Source: Pyxidicoccus parkwaysis (GTDB lineage: Bacteria; Myxococcota; Myxococcia; Myxococcales; Myxococcaceae). Taken from it: a DNA stretch of 64,000 nt. Made by a program: the position numbers and the translations under genes. The number at the start of each line of letters is the position of its first letter. The first letter of the stretch is position 1. Shown here piece by piece: positions 1 through 8,747 of this stretch. The DNA lies in the NCBI RefSeq assembly GCF_017301735.1, contig NZ_CP071090.1:3648001-3712000 (forward strand), written 5' to 3'. The notes under the pieces are model-generated. The model ran no database searches, was not told the DNA's origin, and saw only the letters and a list, made by a program, of their open reading frames with translations.

Positions 1-142
1 CGTCGGTGATTCCGAGGTCGATGAGCGACGCACGGCGCACCACGCCGAACAGCGTGATGTCGAAGAGGTCGACGAAGTACCCCAGCCCGGCAACGATGAC
101 CGTCAGATTCAGTACCGAGCGGAGATCTCTCAGGAATTTCAT
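1..142 (-). CDS. MFS transporter, N-terminal fragment
   Basis: The minus strand opens with ATG at 142-140 and stays open to the window edge, giving about 47 residues that start MKFLRDLRSVLNL. The following hydrophobic stretch carries GLGYFVDLFD, which resembles the first membrane helix and the loop acidic residue of a major facilitator superfamily family whose members begin with a short basic tail, then a helix ending in YFVD. The gene continues outside the window, so substrate and full length cannot be judged. It is divergent from the lipoprotein gene at 477, across a 334-base gap. The call rests on the N-terminus only; the family is likely, the substrate unknown. Confidence 0.6.
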   Translation of the reverse strand, partial: MKFLRDLRSVLNLTVIVAGLGYFVDLFDITLFGVVRRASLIDLGITD

Positions 143-476
143 AGGCGGATTAAGGGGTGTTGCGGGCCGTGGAGCAAGCGGCATGCACCTTGCCGGGGAG
201 GGTGCCGCCCCTTGTGCGGGCGCGTGAGATATGAATCAGCATTCAGGTCCGGGCAGGCAGGCTATCCGCCCGGGACGCCCTGCACGTCAAGACGCGCCGC
301 GGCGTCAGGGCTTCGTCCCCTCTGGGGGCGCCTTCGCCCCAGGCCCGGGCGGTTTCGTCACATACATACCGGGCGTATGAGCAGGCGCCGGTATCACCGA
401 TGCCGTCCGGGGGCGCCGTCACATGGCCGGCCCTCGGGCGTTCGCGTGCATTCACGCACGAATCCGAGGAGGCATC
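143..476. other. Divergent intergenic region
   Basis: This 334-base gap separates the MFS fragment (minus) from the lipoprotein gene (plus), so it must hold promoters for both. I see no convincing coding potential. A stem can form at 322-342 (CTGGG(G)GCG pairing with CGCCCCAG around a short loop), and CATAC/GTATG forms a 5-bp dyad at 365-379. Neither has a T-tract. A Shine-Dalgarno GAGGAGG at about 466-472 serves the GTG at 477. Confidence 0.5.
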
Positions 477-2336
477 GTGAGAGTCCTGAATCCCATCCGA
501 AACGTCGTATTTGCATCCACGCTCGCCCTGGCGTCCGCGCCGGGCTGCGGGGGTGACGCATTCCCCGGCCCCGGGGCCGAGGCCCTGCCGCGCAGCCAGG
601 AGCAGGCGCTGGCCTGCGAGAACATGGTGCCCGTCATGACGGGGGCCACCACGCCCTCCGGCACCGTCACCCGCTCTGGCGTCTATGACGCGTCGTACGA
701 GGCGTGGCAGGCGTTCGACGGCAGCACGGGGTCCATGTGGATCTCCACGGAGGGCCAGACGCCCGCGTGGATTGGCTACCAGTGGGCCAGCGGAACGAAG
801 CTCATCAACCGCTACGCCATCCACTACGTCAACGGCTCCATCACCACGCGTGCGCCCAAGCAGTGGACGTTCGAGGGGTGGAACGGCAACGCGTGGGTGG
901 TGCTCGACACGCGGACGAACCAGGTCAACTGGACGGGCAACGAGCGGCGCGAGTTCGCGGTGACCTCGCCCGGTGCGTACTCGCGCTACCGCCTGAACAT
1001 CTCGGACGACAACGACACGCGCTCCGGCATCGTCGTGATTTCGATGGGGCGGCTGGAGTTGCTCAACTGCGCCACGTCGACGTATCCGGCGGCCAATGCC
1101 GCATGGACGAAGACGACGGGCTCGGCGGGGGGCTTCACGCGCGTGCATGACCTCGTCGGAGACCCGGTCGGGCGCACGTACATCACGGGCATGACGCAGC
1201 CGGGGCTGGATGGCAGCCCGCTCGTCGGGCTGATGGATGCGTTCCTCCAGGCGCGGGATGCGAATGGGAACAAGCTCTGGTCGGTGCAGATTGGCGCGCC
1301 CGGCGGCCTCGCGCTGGGCTATGGCATCGCTCGCAACCGGACGTGGGAGGACATCTACGTGGGCGGCTTCGTGGATGGCTCCGTCGACGGCACTCCGACG
1401 ACGGGGTACCGCGAGGCCCTGCTGACGAAGTACCGGTACACCGGCGTGCGGCAGTGGACGCGGCAGCTCGGCAACGTGGGCTCCAACACCGAGGGGTTCG
1501 GCGTGGCGGTGGATGGCCTCGACAACGCCTTCATCGCCGGCACGGTGGAGGGCGCGCTGGACGGCAATCCGGCCATCGGCACCTCGGATGCGTTCGTGGC
1601 GAAGTACGACTCCGCGGGCAATCGGCTGTGGACGCGGAAGGTGGGCGCGGCGGGCACGCGGACCGATGGGCGCCGCGTCTCCGCGGACAGCGTGGGGAAT
1701 GTCTACGTCTCCGGCTGGACGGAGGGCGGCCTCGACGGCAACGTGCGCATGGGGCCGCAGGATTTGTTCGTCGTGAAGTACAACGCGGCCGGCGTGAAGC
1801 AGTGGACGCGGCAGCTCGGCTCTTCGACGACGGCGGTGTGGCTGTATGGCTCGGCGGTGGACCCGGCGGGCAGCATCTACGTCTCGGGCTACAGCGGCGG
1901 CGGCCTGGACGGCAATCCGAACCCTACGGGCGGCTCGGATGCCTTCGTGACGAAGTACGACGCGGCCGGCGTGAAGCAGTGGACGCGGGAGATTGGCGGC
2001 GCGGGCGGTGGCTCCTGGTCCATGGGGCTCTTCATCGACGACAGCGGCGTGTACCTGTCGGGCAGCGGCTCCGGTGACGTGGGCAACCCCTCGGGGGCCG
2101 GCACGGGGGCGGCGCACAACTTCGTCGCGCGGTACGACACGGCAGGCAACCGGCAGTGGGTCGTCCAGCAGGACGCGGCGCGGCTCAATGGCGCGGACGT
2201 GGTGACGTACGCCACCGGGGTGTCGGCCGACTGGAGTGGGAACCTGTACGTGGGCGGCTTCACCAGCGGCACGCTCGGCGGCAGCACGGTGATGGGCGAC
2301 CCGCATGGCTTCGTGACGAGGCTTCCGATGCCATAG
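477..2336 (+). CDS. Lipoprotein with discoidin-like domain and SBBP beta-propeller repeats
   Basis: This 619-aa protein is probably exported and surface-attached. The GTG at 477 is chosen because GAGGAGG lies 4 bases upstream and the resulting N-terminus is a lipoprotein signal (basic start, hydrophobic core, APGC at the end). Residues about 50-175 resemble an F5/8 type C (discoidin) domain: a WQAFDGSTGSMW segment followed by a beta-rich region ending in a Cys. The rest is about six repeats of roughly 57 residues with the pattern LDGN...DAFVxKYDxxGxxxWTRxxG, typical of SBBP (seven-bladed beta-propeller repeat) proteins. Discoidin domains usually bind carbohydrate or lipid; the propeller ligand is unknown. 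An in-frame ATG at 423 would add 18 residues without a good ribosome-binding site. Confidence 0.85.
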   Translation: MRVLNPIRNVVFASTLALASAPGCGGDAFPGPGAEALPRSQEQALACENMVPVMTGATTPSGTVTRSGVYDASYEAWQAFDGSTGSMWISTEGQTPAWIGYQWASGTKLINRYAIHYVNGSITTRAPKQWTFEGWNGNAWVVLDTRTNQVNWTGNERREFAVTSPGAYSRYRLNISDDNDTRSGIVVISMGRLELLNCATSTYPAANAAWTKTTGSAGGFTRVHDLVGDPVGRTYITGMTQPGLDGSPLVGLMDAFLQARDANGNKLWSVQIGAPGGLALGYGIARNRTWEDIYVGGFVDGSVDGTPTTGYREALLTKYRYTGVRQWTRQLGNVGSNTEGFGVAVDGLDNAFIAGTVEGALDGNPAIGTSDAFVAKYDSAGNRLWTRKVGAAGTRTDGRRVSADSVGNVYVSGWTEGGLDGNVRMGPQDLFVVKYNAAGVKQWTRQLGSSTTAVWLYGSAVDPAGSIYVSGYSGGGLDGNPNPTGGSDAFVTKYDAAGVKQWTREIGGAGGGSWSMGLFIDDSGVYLSGSGSGDVGNPSGAGTGAAHNFVARYDTAGNRQWVVQQDAARLNGADVVTYATGVSADWSGNLYVGGFTSGTLGGSTVMGDPHGFVTRLPMP

Positions 2337-2344
2337 CGGTGAGG

Positions 2345-2380
2345 GACGGCGCGGCGGTGCCAGGTGACTGCCGCGCCGTC
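2345..2380. terminator. Bidirectional stem-loop terminator
   Basis: A perfect 11-bp inverted repeat (GACGGCGCGGC at 2345-2355 and GCCGCGCCGTC at 2370-2380) lies 8 bases after the lipoprotein stop and overlaps the stop codon of the convergent gene ending at 2379. There is no long T-run, but its position between convergent genes fits a shared terminator. Confidence 0.6.
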
Positions 2381-3725
2381 ATTCCTCGGCGTCGGGGCGG
2401 ATGGCGTTCACGACGGAGCCGATGAGGGTCTGCCGCTCTCCTTCGGGGTCCGCGGCGCGGAACTCGGCGAGGCGCTGGCGGGCTTGGGTGTACCGGCGCA
2501 GGCCGACGAGGGAGGTGATCTCCGCCGCCCAGGCGTCTCGAACGATGGCTTGCTCCGGCGGAGTGTCTCCCGGAGCCCAGGCGTCGACGTAGGCGCGGCA
2601 GCTCACGACGGAGAGGTCATGGAAGTGCTCCTGCGCCGGTTTGAAGCAGCGGATGCGAGCGAGCTCCCGGAGGACCGGGGTGGTGGGCTCGCCGCGGCTT
2701 TCGAGGCGGATGCGCTGTGCCTCCAGCTCTGCCTCCAGCCTCCGCAGCTCGCTCTCCATCTCGCGGCGCGAGTTCTGGTCGGCGACGAGGACTATCGCGG
2801 TGGATCGCACCACCGTTTCGACGGAGGGGGCCAGGCTGCTGTCCGGGAAGCGCCGGAAGAATTCGGCTGCGGCCTCGGGCACCTTCTCCTTGTCGCCCAG
2901 CGTGCTCAGGGCGTTGACCCAGAGCCATCCGGCCTGCTCGGCGGGAAGTCGCCCCAGGTGCCTGGGAAGGTCCATGCGGAACACGCGCTCCGCGTCCCGC
3001 GCGAGGGAGCGCGAGCGGTTACGGAGGATGAGGCCGTCGAGCAGCTCCAGCGCCGCAGCCGAGCGCTCCTCGGCGGGCTGGCTCGTGTCGTCGAGGATGG
3101 CGCGCAGCGCGGCTTCGCGGTTGGCGGAGGCTGGCTGCGCGGCTTCGCGGTTGGCGGTGACTGGCTGCGCGACTTCGCGGTTGGCGGAGGCTGGCTGCGC
3201 GGCTTCGCGGTTGGCGGTGACTGGCTGCGCGGCTTCGCGGTTGGAGGGGACTGGCTGCGCGGCGGGATGCGGGGGCGTGAGGCCGGACTCGACGCGGGCG
3301 AGCCGTGGGCCTGGGGCTGAGTTCGGTGACGCAGTCAGGGTGTCGTGGTCGGGAGCCCGTGTGTCTTCAGCAGGGCGCCCGGTCGTGCCGGTGGGCGCAG
3401 TCGAGTCCGTGGAGCTTGGGTGCGGGATTGCGTTCTGGGTCGGGAGCGAGGCGGGCTGACTCGGCGGCGGGGGATGCGCCGTGGGCTCAGGAGCGACCGG
3501 CGTCGCCGGGCGCAGGAGGAAGGCCGCCACTCCGGGAAGGGCGAGCCCCAGGGCCACCAGCAACGCGGTGAGCACCGTGGAGGCCCGAGGCCCGCGACCC
3601 GTGGGACGCTCATCGGTTGCTTCCTCGTCCTCCACGTACAGCGTACCGCCTCGCATCCGGGGCGAGACGGCGGGTGGGACGGGCGGGTCATCATCGGGCT
3701 CGGAGCCCTGGGGACTCGTGGTCAC
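2379..3725 (-). CDS. Membrane-anchored protein of unknown function with decapeptide repeats
   Basis: This 448-aa protein starts at GTG 3725. Residues 1-48 are acidic and proline-rich and probably cytoplasmic. Residues about 49-71 form one membrane helix, followed by a long Pro/Ala/Thr-rich linker. Residues about 156-205 are five decapeptides of the type REAAQPVTAN / REAAQPASAN, encoded by a 30-bp tandem repeat. The C-terminal 240 residues are alpha-helical with a charged segment rich in Glu/Arg near residues 330-355. They look like a TPR-type or coiled-coil adaptor, but I cannot assign a family. A cytoplasmic head, single helix and outer helical domain resembles FecR-like or anti-sigma architecture, but no adjacent sigma factor is seen. 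Function unknown. Confidence 0.75.
   Translation of the reverse strand: MTTSPQGSEPDDDPPVPPAVSPRMRGGTLYVEDEEATDERPTGRGPRASTVLTALLVALGLALPGVAAFLLRPATPVAPEPTAHPPPPSQPASLPTQNAIPHPSSTDSTAPTGTTGRPAEDTRAPDHDTLTASPNSAPGPRLARVESGLTPPHPAAQPVPSNREAAQPVTANREAAQPASANREVAQPVTANREAAQPASANREAALRAILDDTSQPAEERSAAALELLDGLILRNRSRSLARDAERVFRMDLPRHLGRLPAEQAGWLWVNALSTLGDKEKVPEAAAEFFRRFPDSSLAPSVETVVRSTAIVLVADQNSRREMESELRRLEAELEAQRIRLESRGEPTTPVLRELARIRCFKPAQEHFHDLSVVSCRAYVDAWAPGDTPPEQAIVRDAWAAEITSLVGLRRYTQARQRLAEFRAADPEGERQTLIGSVVNAIRPDAEE
3111..3260 (-). repeat. 30-bp tandem repeat, five units, coding
   Basis: Five consecutive 30-bp units (GGCTTCGCGGTTGGCGGNGR followed by CTGGCTGCGC on the plus strand). The two alternating versions make a 60-bp higher-order period. 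The repeat is in frame with the minus-strand gene and encodes decapeptides REAAQP(V/A)(T/S)AN. The units are nearly identical, which suggests recent expansion by slippage or unequal crossing-over. Confidence 0.9.
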
Positions 3726-3826
3726 GGCGCGGCGGCAGCATAGCGCAGCCGGTTCATGCCACCTGTGGGAACGCCACTGACTGGGGTGTGTCGGCTACGC
3801 TGGAAGCGGAGGGGACGCGTCACGTG

Positions 3827-4981
3827 ATGAGCCAGCGCGGAGCGACAGAGGTCGGGAGTCTCCCAGGGCGCCAGTCACGGTGGCCCATGACGCTGCGCAT
3901 CTGGGCGCTCGGCATGGCGGCGGGGACGCTGGGCGCGCTGCCGCATGCATTGCGCGCGTATGCGCAGGAGCCGCGCGACTTCCTCTTCAAGCTGGCGCTG
4001 GAGCTGGTGCCGTACAGCGCCTGGGCCCTGCTCGGTCCGCTGGTCCTCGCCGTCTTCCGACGCGTGCCTCCGGAGGGCCCACGCCTGGGGCGGAACCTGG
4101 GCATCCTGCTGGTGGCGGGCGCGGGCTTCGCGCAGCTCCACGTGTTCCTCCTCGCGCCCGTGATGGCCGAGCTCCAGCAGTGGAGCTCGCGAGGCGTGTC
4201 CTTCACGACGGGCCTGTGGGAGCTGCTGCTGGGACGCGGCGCGGTGGGCTACTTCGAATACCTGCTCTTCCTCGCCGCCTGGGCCGCGCTCCGCTCCGCG
4301 CGTCGTGCTCGCGAGCGCGAGCTGGCGGAGTCGCGCCTCGCGGTGCAGCTCGCGGAGACCCGGCTGCGGGCCCTGCGCGCGCAGCTCGACCCGCACTTCC
4401 TCTTCAACACGCTCAACGCCGTCACGGGCCTGGTGCGTCAGCATCGCAACCCCGAGGCAGTGGAGGCGCTGGTGGAGCTGGGTCACCTGCTGCGCGCGAG
4501 CCTGGAGGGACGCGGCGACCACGAGGTGCCACTCGAAGACGAGCTGGAGCTGGTTCGTCGTTACCTCGGCATCGAGCAGCTCCGCTTCGGCGGCCGCCTC
4601 GCGGTCCACCTGGAGCCGGAGCCCGGGACGCTGCGCGCCCTCGTGCCGTCGCTCATCCTCCAGCCGCTGGTGGAGAACGCCATCAAGCACGGCACCGCGC
4701 GCCGCGTCGGGCGGGGCCACATCCTCGTGCGCAGCGTGCGCGAGGGAAGGGTGCTGCGCCTGGAGGTGCGCGACGATGGCCCGGGCCTCAGGGCGGGAGG
4801 GGCAGGGGGCACGGGCATCGGCGTGGCCAACACGAGAGACCGCATCCGCGAGCGCTATGGTGCGCCCTACGGCCTGACGCTGGAGGACCTGCCGGAAGGC
4901 GGCGTGCTCGCGCGAGTGGAGTTGCCATACGTGGAAGCACGAGCCGACATGAGGGACGAGGAGGTACGGAGCCGTGCGTGA
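3827..4981 (+). CDS. LytS-type sensor histidine kinase
   Basis: This 384-aa membrane histidine kinase of the His_kinase (PF06580)/LytS type autophosphorylates and should pass phosphate to the LytTR regulator whose GTG lies inside its 3' end. Residues 20-160 hold about four hydrophobic helices, forming an integral-membrane sensor without a large periplasmic domain. A short basic coiled coil leads to the phosphoacceptor motif QLDPHFLFNTLN, with His near residue 189. The ATP-binding region has LVENAIKHG (N-box, near 280) and DDGPGL plus GIGVANTRDR (G-boxes). The ATG at 3827 was chosen over an upstream in-frame extension because it follows a GGAGGGG stretch; ATG 3887 is another option. The stimulus is unknown. 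Confidence 0.9.
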   Translation: MSQRGATEVGSLPGRQSRWPMTLRIWALGMAAGTLGALPHALRAYAQEPRDFLFKLALELVPYSAWALLGPLVLAVFRRVPPEGPRLGRNLGILLVAGAGFAQLHVFLLAPVMAELQQWSSRGVSFTTGLWELLLGRGAVGYFEYLLFLAAWAALRSARRARERELAESRLAVQLAETRLRALRAQLDPHFLFNTLNAVTGLVRQHRNPEAVEALVELGHLLRASLEGRGDHEVPLEDELELVRRYLGIEQLRFGGRLAVHLEPEPGTLRALVPSLILQPLVENAIKHGTARRVGRGHILVRSVREGRVLRLEVRDDGPGLRAGGAGGTGIGVANTRDRIRERYGAPYGLTLEDLPEGGVLARVELPYVEARADMRDEEVRSRA

Positions 4982-5810
4982 GGGGAACGCCGAGCAGTCC
5001 GGCTGGCGTGTGTTGGTGGTGGACGACGAGCCGCTGGCCCGCGACAACGTGAAGCATCTGCTGGCCCGCGCGACGGACGTCACGCACGTGCGCGAGTGCG
5101 AGGGCGGACGCGAGGCCGTGGAGGTCATCCTCCGCGAGCGGCCGGACCTCGTCTTCCTCGACGTGCAGATGCCGGAGGTGGACGGCTTCGACGTGCTGCG
5201 CGAGGTGGGCCCGGAACGGATGCCCCCGGTCATCTTCGTGACGGCGTTCGACCGGTACGCGGTGAAGGCCTTCGAGGCCAACGCGCTCGACTACCTGCTC
5301 AAGCCCTTCGGCGACCGGCGCTTCGAGGAGGCTCTGGAGCGAGCCAGACGCCAGCGAGCCCAGGGAAGGGACCGGGCCCTGCTGGAGCGGCTGTCCGCGC
5401 TGCTCGACCTGCACCGGGGACGCGCGCCGGAGCCCGAGCCCAGGGCGCCCCCTGCCTCACCTCCCGACGGTGGCTACATCGAGCGCATCGCCGTGAAGAC
5501 GAACGGCAAGGTGCTGCTGTTGCCGGTGCAGGAATTGGACTGGTGCGAGGCCGAGGGCAACTACGTGGTGCTGCACGCGGGCAGTCGCAGTCCCATGCTG
5601 CGCGAGACGCTGAATCAGGTGGAGCAGTGGTTGGACCCGCGTCGCTTCGTGCGCGTCCACCGCTCCACGCTGGTCAACGTGGAGCGCATCCGCGAGCTGG
5701 AGCCGGACGTGGACAAGGGCTGGGTGGTGGTGCTGCGTGACGGCACGCGCCTGCGCCTGAGCCCCGGCCGCAAGGCCGCGGTGGAGGCGCTGCTTCGGCA
5801 GTCATTCTGA
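4974..5810 (+). CDS. LytTR-family response regulator
   Basis: This 278-aa DNA-binding regulator is the partner of the LytS-type kinase, whose gene it overlaps by 8 bases. The GTG start at 4974 is supported by GAGGAGG at about 4958-4964. Residues 8-125 form a receiver domain: VVDDEPLA supplies the acidic pocket, FLDVQMPEVDG contains the phosphoacceptor Asp near residue 63, and KPFG supplies the conserved Lys. After a proline-rich linker, residues about 165-278 are a LytTR domain (WCEAEGNYVVLH, then FVRVHRSTLVNV), the beta-fold DNA-binding module of AlgR/AgrA/LytR proteins. It probably controls membrane, exopolysaccharide or transport genes, but no target is visible here. Its 3' end overlaps the convergent hybrid kinase gene by 9 bases. 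Confidence 0.93.
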   Translation: MREGNAEQSGWRVLVVDDEPLARDNVKHLLARATDVTHVRECEGGREAVEVILRERPDLVFLDVQMPEVDGFDVLREVGPERMPPVIFVTAFDRYAVKAFEANALDYLLKPFGDRRFEEALERARRQRAQGRDRALLERLSALLDLHRGRAPEPEPRAPPASPPDGGYIERIAVKTNGKVLLLPVQELDWCEAEGNYVVLHAGSRSPMLRETLNQVEQWLDPRRFVRVHRSTLVNVERIRELEPDVDKGWVVVLRDGTRLRLSPGRKAAVEALLRQSF

Positions 5811-8390
5811 GCGCGAGCCGCGCGCCTGCTCCAGCGCCTGCTCCAGCCGGTTGATGTCGTAGGGCTTCGGCAGCGCCACGGCCCGCGCCAGCGCGTCGCC
5901 GCTCTCCTGCATCACCGTACTGCCCTGGCCGGAGGCGATGATGACGCCCAGCCCGGGCTCGGCGTGGAGGGCCTCGCGCGCCAGCTCCATGCCCGACATG
6001 CCGGGCAGGCTCACGTCGGTGATGAGGACGTCGAAGCGCGCGGAGCGCAGCACGGCTCGCGCCTCCTCCGCGCTCGCGACGCCCCGCACGTCGTGCCCCA
6101 GCGTCTCCAGCAGGTCGCAGGTCGGGAGCCGGATGTCCTCGTCGTCCTCCACCAGCAGGATGCGCAGCGGCCCCGCCTTCGCGATGGGCACGGGGGCCGC
6201 GCGAGCCTCGCGCTCGGTGAGCCGCTGCTGCCGGGCCCGGAGCAACTGGCGCACCTTGCGGGCCAGGTCCTCGCGCCGGTAGGGCTTGCTCAACAGGTGG
6301 ACGCCCGGGTCCAACCGGCCGCCGTGGACGATGGCGTTCTCCGTGTAGCCCGAGGTGAAGAGCACCTCCAGGTCCGGCAGGAGCGCGCGGGCCTGCCGCG
6401 CGAGCTCGGGGCTGCGCACCGGGCCCGGCATCACCACGTCGGTGAAGAGCAGGTCGATGGAGATGCCGCTCTGGAGCACGGCCAGCGCGCTCGCTCCGTC
6501 CGCCGCCTTGAGCACGTGGTAGCCCAGCTCCGTCAGCAGCTCCACCGCCGTGGCGCGCACCTCGGGGTCGTCCTCGACGACGAGCAGCGTCTCCGTGCCG
6601 CCCTCCACCTGCTCCGAGACGACGTCGGCGCGCGTCACCTCCGGTTGGAGCGAGCGCGGCAGGTAGATCTTGATGGTCGTCCCGTGGTCCACCTCGCTGT
6701 AGATCTTGATGTGGCCACCGGTCTGCTTGACGAAGCCATACACCATGCTCAGCCCGAGCCCCGTGCCCCGGCCCTCGGGCTTCGTGGTGAAGAAGGGCTC
6801 GAAGGCGCGCTCCATCACCTGGGGCGACATGCCGCAGCCGGTGTCGGAGATGGCCAGCTGCACGTACTGGCCCGGGACCACGTCCGGGTGGAGTTGGGTG
6901 TAGTGGTCATCCAGCATGGCGTTGCCGGCCTCGAGGGTCAGCTTGCCTTCATCCCCCATGGCGTCGCGCGCGTTGATGGCCAGGTTGAGGATGACGTTCT
7001 CGAGCTGGTTGGGGTCCGCGAAGGTGTTCCAGAGGCCGCCGCCGATGATGGTCTCCAGCTCGATGTCTTCGCCGAGCGCGCGGCGCAGCAGCTCGTCCAT
7101 GCCGCGCACCAACCGGCCAAGGTTGATGACCCTGGGGTCCAGCGGCTGCTGCCGGGCGAAGGCGAGCAGCTGCGCCGCGAGCCGGGCGCCGCGCTCGACC
7201 GCGCCCATGGCGGTGGCCACCCTGCGCCGGGCCGGCCCGTTGGCGCCGAGCTCGCGGTCCAGGAGCTGGAGGTTGCCGCCGATGACCTGGAGCAGGTTGT
7301 TGAAGTCGTGCGCCACGCCTCCGGTGAGCTTGCCCACTGCCTCCATCTTCTGGGCCTGCCGCAGCACGGCCTCCGTCTGCCGGCGCTCGGCCTCGCTGTC
7401 CTGCAGGGCCTTCGTCCGCTCCCGGACCAGCTCCTCCAGGTGGTCGCGGTAGCGGCGCAGCTCGTCCTGGGCGCGCTTCTGCTCGGTGATGTCGTGCCCC
7501 TGAACGAAGATGCCGGAGATGTCGCCGTTCGGATCGACGACGGGCTGGTACATCAGGTCGATGTAGACCTCGTCGAGCGGTGCGCCGGGATGCCGCTGCA
7601 GGAGGACCTTCAGGCCGTGGCCGATGAAGGCCCGGCCCGTGGTGATGACGCCGTCGAGCAGCTCGAAGTAGCCCTGACCCTCCACCTCGGGGAGGGCGTC
7701 CCGCACGGACTTGCCGAGGATGTCCCGGTGCCCGACGAGCTGGGCGTAGGCCTTGTTGGCGAGCTCGAAGACGTGCTGCCTTCCGCGGAGGAAGCACATG
7801 AAGCCGGGGGCCTGCTCGAAGAGCCGGCGAAGGTGACGCCGCTCGGCGTCGAGCGTCTGGTTGGCCTCCTGGACACTCTGTGCGCGCTCCAGGATGCCCG
7901 CCTCGAGCTGCTCGCGGGAGGCTTCGGCGGAGGCCTCGGCCCGGTTCCGCGCGACCTCCGCCTCACTGACGGCCTGCTTCAGCCGCTGCAGCTCGGTGAC
8001 CTCCACGGTGTGCTGGAGGATGAAGGCCACTTCCCGCGCCGAGTCGAAGATGGGGGTGTGCGTGGCGCTCCAGTACCGCTCCTCGATGACGGTGCCCTGG
8101 TCCGTCACCCTGGGGACGCGGTACGGAATCAGCGCGAGGCTGTCCGGCGTCCGGTTCGTCAGCACCCGGAGGAGGGACTCGCGCAGCAGGCGTGCGCTGG
8201 CGTTGTTGGGGTCGTTCGGATCATTCGGGAAGGCGTCGAGGATGTATCGCCCGAGCAGGTCTTCCCGCCGGCTCGTTGTCACCCGCAGGTAGGCGGCGTT
8301 CGCCGCGACGAACCGCAGGTCGCGGTCCAGCAGCATGTAGAGATTCGGCGACGCTTCGAAGAGCGACTGGAAGTCGATGGTGTCGGGCAT
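5802..8390 (-). CDS. Hybrid sensor histidine kinase, PAS-PAS-HisKA-HATPase-REC-REC
   Basis: This 862-aa soluble kinase has no membrane helix. Two PAS domains come first (from about residue 7, SLFEASPNLYMLLD; from about 180, LFEQAPGFMCFLRG). A coiled coil follows, then the HisKA motif GGVAHDFNNLLQ and an HATPase domain (NLAINARDAM, DTGCGM, GTGLGLSMVYGF). Two receiver domains end the protein: LLVVEDDPEVR with FTDVVMPG, and ILLVEDDEDIR with ITDVSLPGMSG. Both keep the acceptor Asp. The start is set at ATG 8390, just before the first PAS domain; upstream in-frame codons to 8543 run through the non-coding repeat island and are unlikely to be translated. Double receivers imply a phosphorelay or competing outputs, and no output domain is attached. 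The 5' flank is the unusual island at 8391-8854. Confidence 0.9.
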   Translation of the reverse strand: MPDTIDFQSLFEASPNLYMLLDRDLRFVAANAAYLRVTTSRREDLLGRYILDAFPNDPNDPNNASARLLRESLLRVLTNRTPDSLALIPYRVPRVTDQGTVIEERYWSATHTPIFDSAREVAFILQHTVEVTELQRLKQAVSEAEVARNRAEASAEASREQLEAGILERAQSVQEANQTLDAERRHLRRLFEQAPGFMCFLRGRQHVFELANKAYAQLVGHRDILGKSVRDALPEVEGQGYFELLDGVITTGRAFIGHGLKVLLQRHPGAPLDEVYIDLMYQPVVDPNGDISGIFVQGHDITEQKRAQDELRRYRDHLEELVRERTKALQDSEAERRQTEAVLRQAQKMEAVGKLTGGVAHDFNNLLQVIGGNLQLLDRELGANGPARRRVATAMGAVERGARLAAQLLAFARQQPLDPRVINLGRLVRGMDELLRRALGEDIELETIIGGGLWNTFADPNQLENVILNLAINARDAMGDEGKLTLEAGNAMLDDHYTQLHPDVVPGQYVQLAISDTGCGMSPQVMERAFEPFFTTKPEGRGTGLGLSMVYGFVKQTGGHIKIYSEVDHGTTIKIYLPRSLQPEVTRADVVSEQVEGGTETLLVVEDDPEVRATAVELLTELGYHVLKAADGASALAVLQSGISIDLLFTDVVMPGPVRSPELARQARALLPDLEVLFTSGYTENAIVHGGRLDPGVHLLSKPYRREDLARKVRQLLRARQQRLTEREARAAPVPIAKAGPLRILLVEDDEDIRLPTCDLLETLGHDVRGVASAEEARAVLRSARFDVLITDVSLPGMSGMELAREALHAEPGLGVIIASGQGSTVMQESGDALARAVALPKPYDINRLEQALEQARGSRSE

Positions 8391-8539
8391 CGGGCGGGCG
8401 GGCGGGGCGGCTGACTCGTAAGAGGTGCCACACGTCGCGACCGGAACGGGCGATTTCGTCGACGGGAAGCGTCCGAGAGGGCCGTTTCCTGTCGCCTCAG
8501 TGACACTCAGCGACAAGACGCGGAGGCCGTGCAGTAAGA

Positions 8540-8712
8540 GCAATGCCTACATGAACACGTCTTCAGCCAGTTTTTCGGAGGCGCGGGAAGGCGCTTCCGA
8601 GGGCTCCCGGAAGGGCAATGCCTACATGAACAGGAATTCAGCTCTTTCGGGGGGACCGACGACGCTTGAAGGGTGTCGTGGAAGGGCAATACCTACATGA
8701 ACCGATTTTCAG
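8540..8712 (+). repeat. Three spaced copies of GCAATRCCTACATGAAC-N5-TTCAG
   Basis: Copies start at 8540, 8615 and 8686. Each has the 17-bp core (one base changed in copy 3) and then TTCAG starting exactly 22 bases after the core start. Inside every copy TGAA-N6-TTCA is a conserved dyad while the N6 varies, the behaviour expected of a dimeric protein-binding site or of an RNA stem whose loop is free. Spacing is 75 and 71 bases, so the copies are neither in one reading frame nor a CRISPR array. A degenerate fourth copy may start at 8751, inside the hairpin. Confidence 0.75.
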
Positions 8713-8747
8713 TCAATTTCGGACCGGTCCACACGACGAAACGACAA

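Noticed and set aside
243-2306. 687-codon minus-strand frame opposite the SBBP lipoprotein
   Set aside because: Arg/His/Val/Ala-rich antisense shadow of a gene with clear repeats and a lipoprotein signal.
8425-8700. Protein-coding gene with repeated NAYMN or SCSCRHC peptides
   Set aside because: Copies 1 and 2 share a frame but copy 3 does not (71-base spacing), so no single protein contains the repeats, and no ribosome-binding site fits.
8540-8712. CRISPR array
   Set aside because: Only three copies, each about 17+5 conserved bases with sequence differences between copies; spacing varies and no cas gene is in the window.
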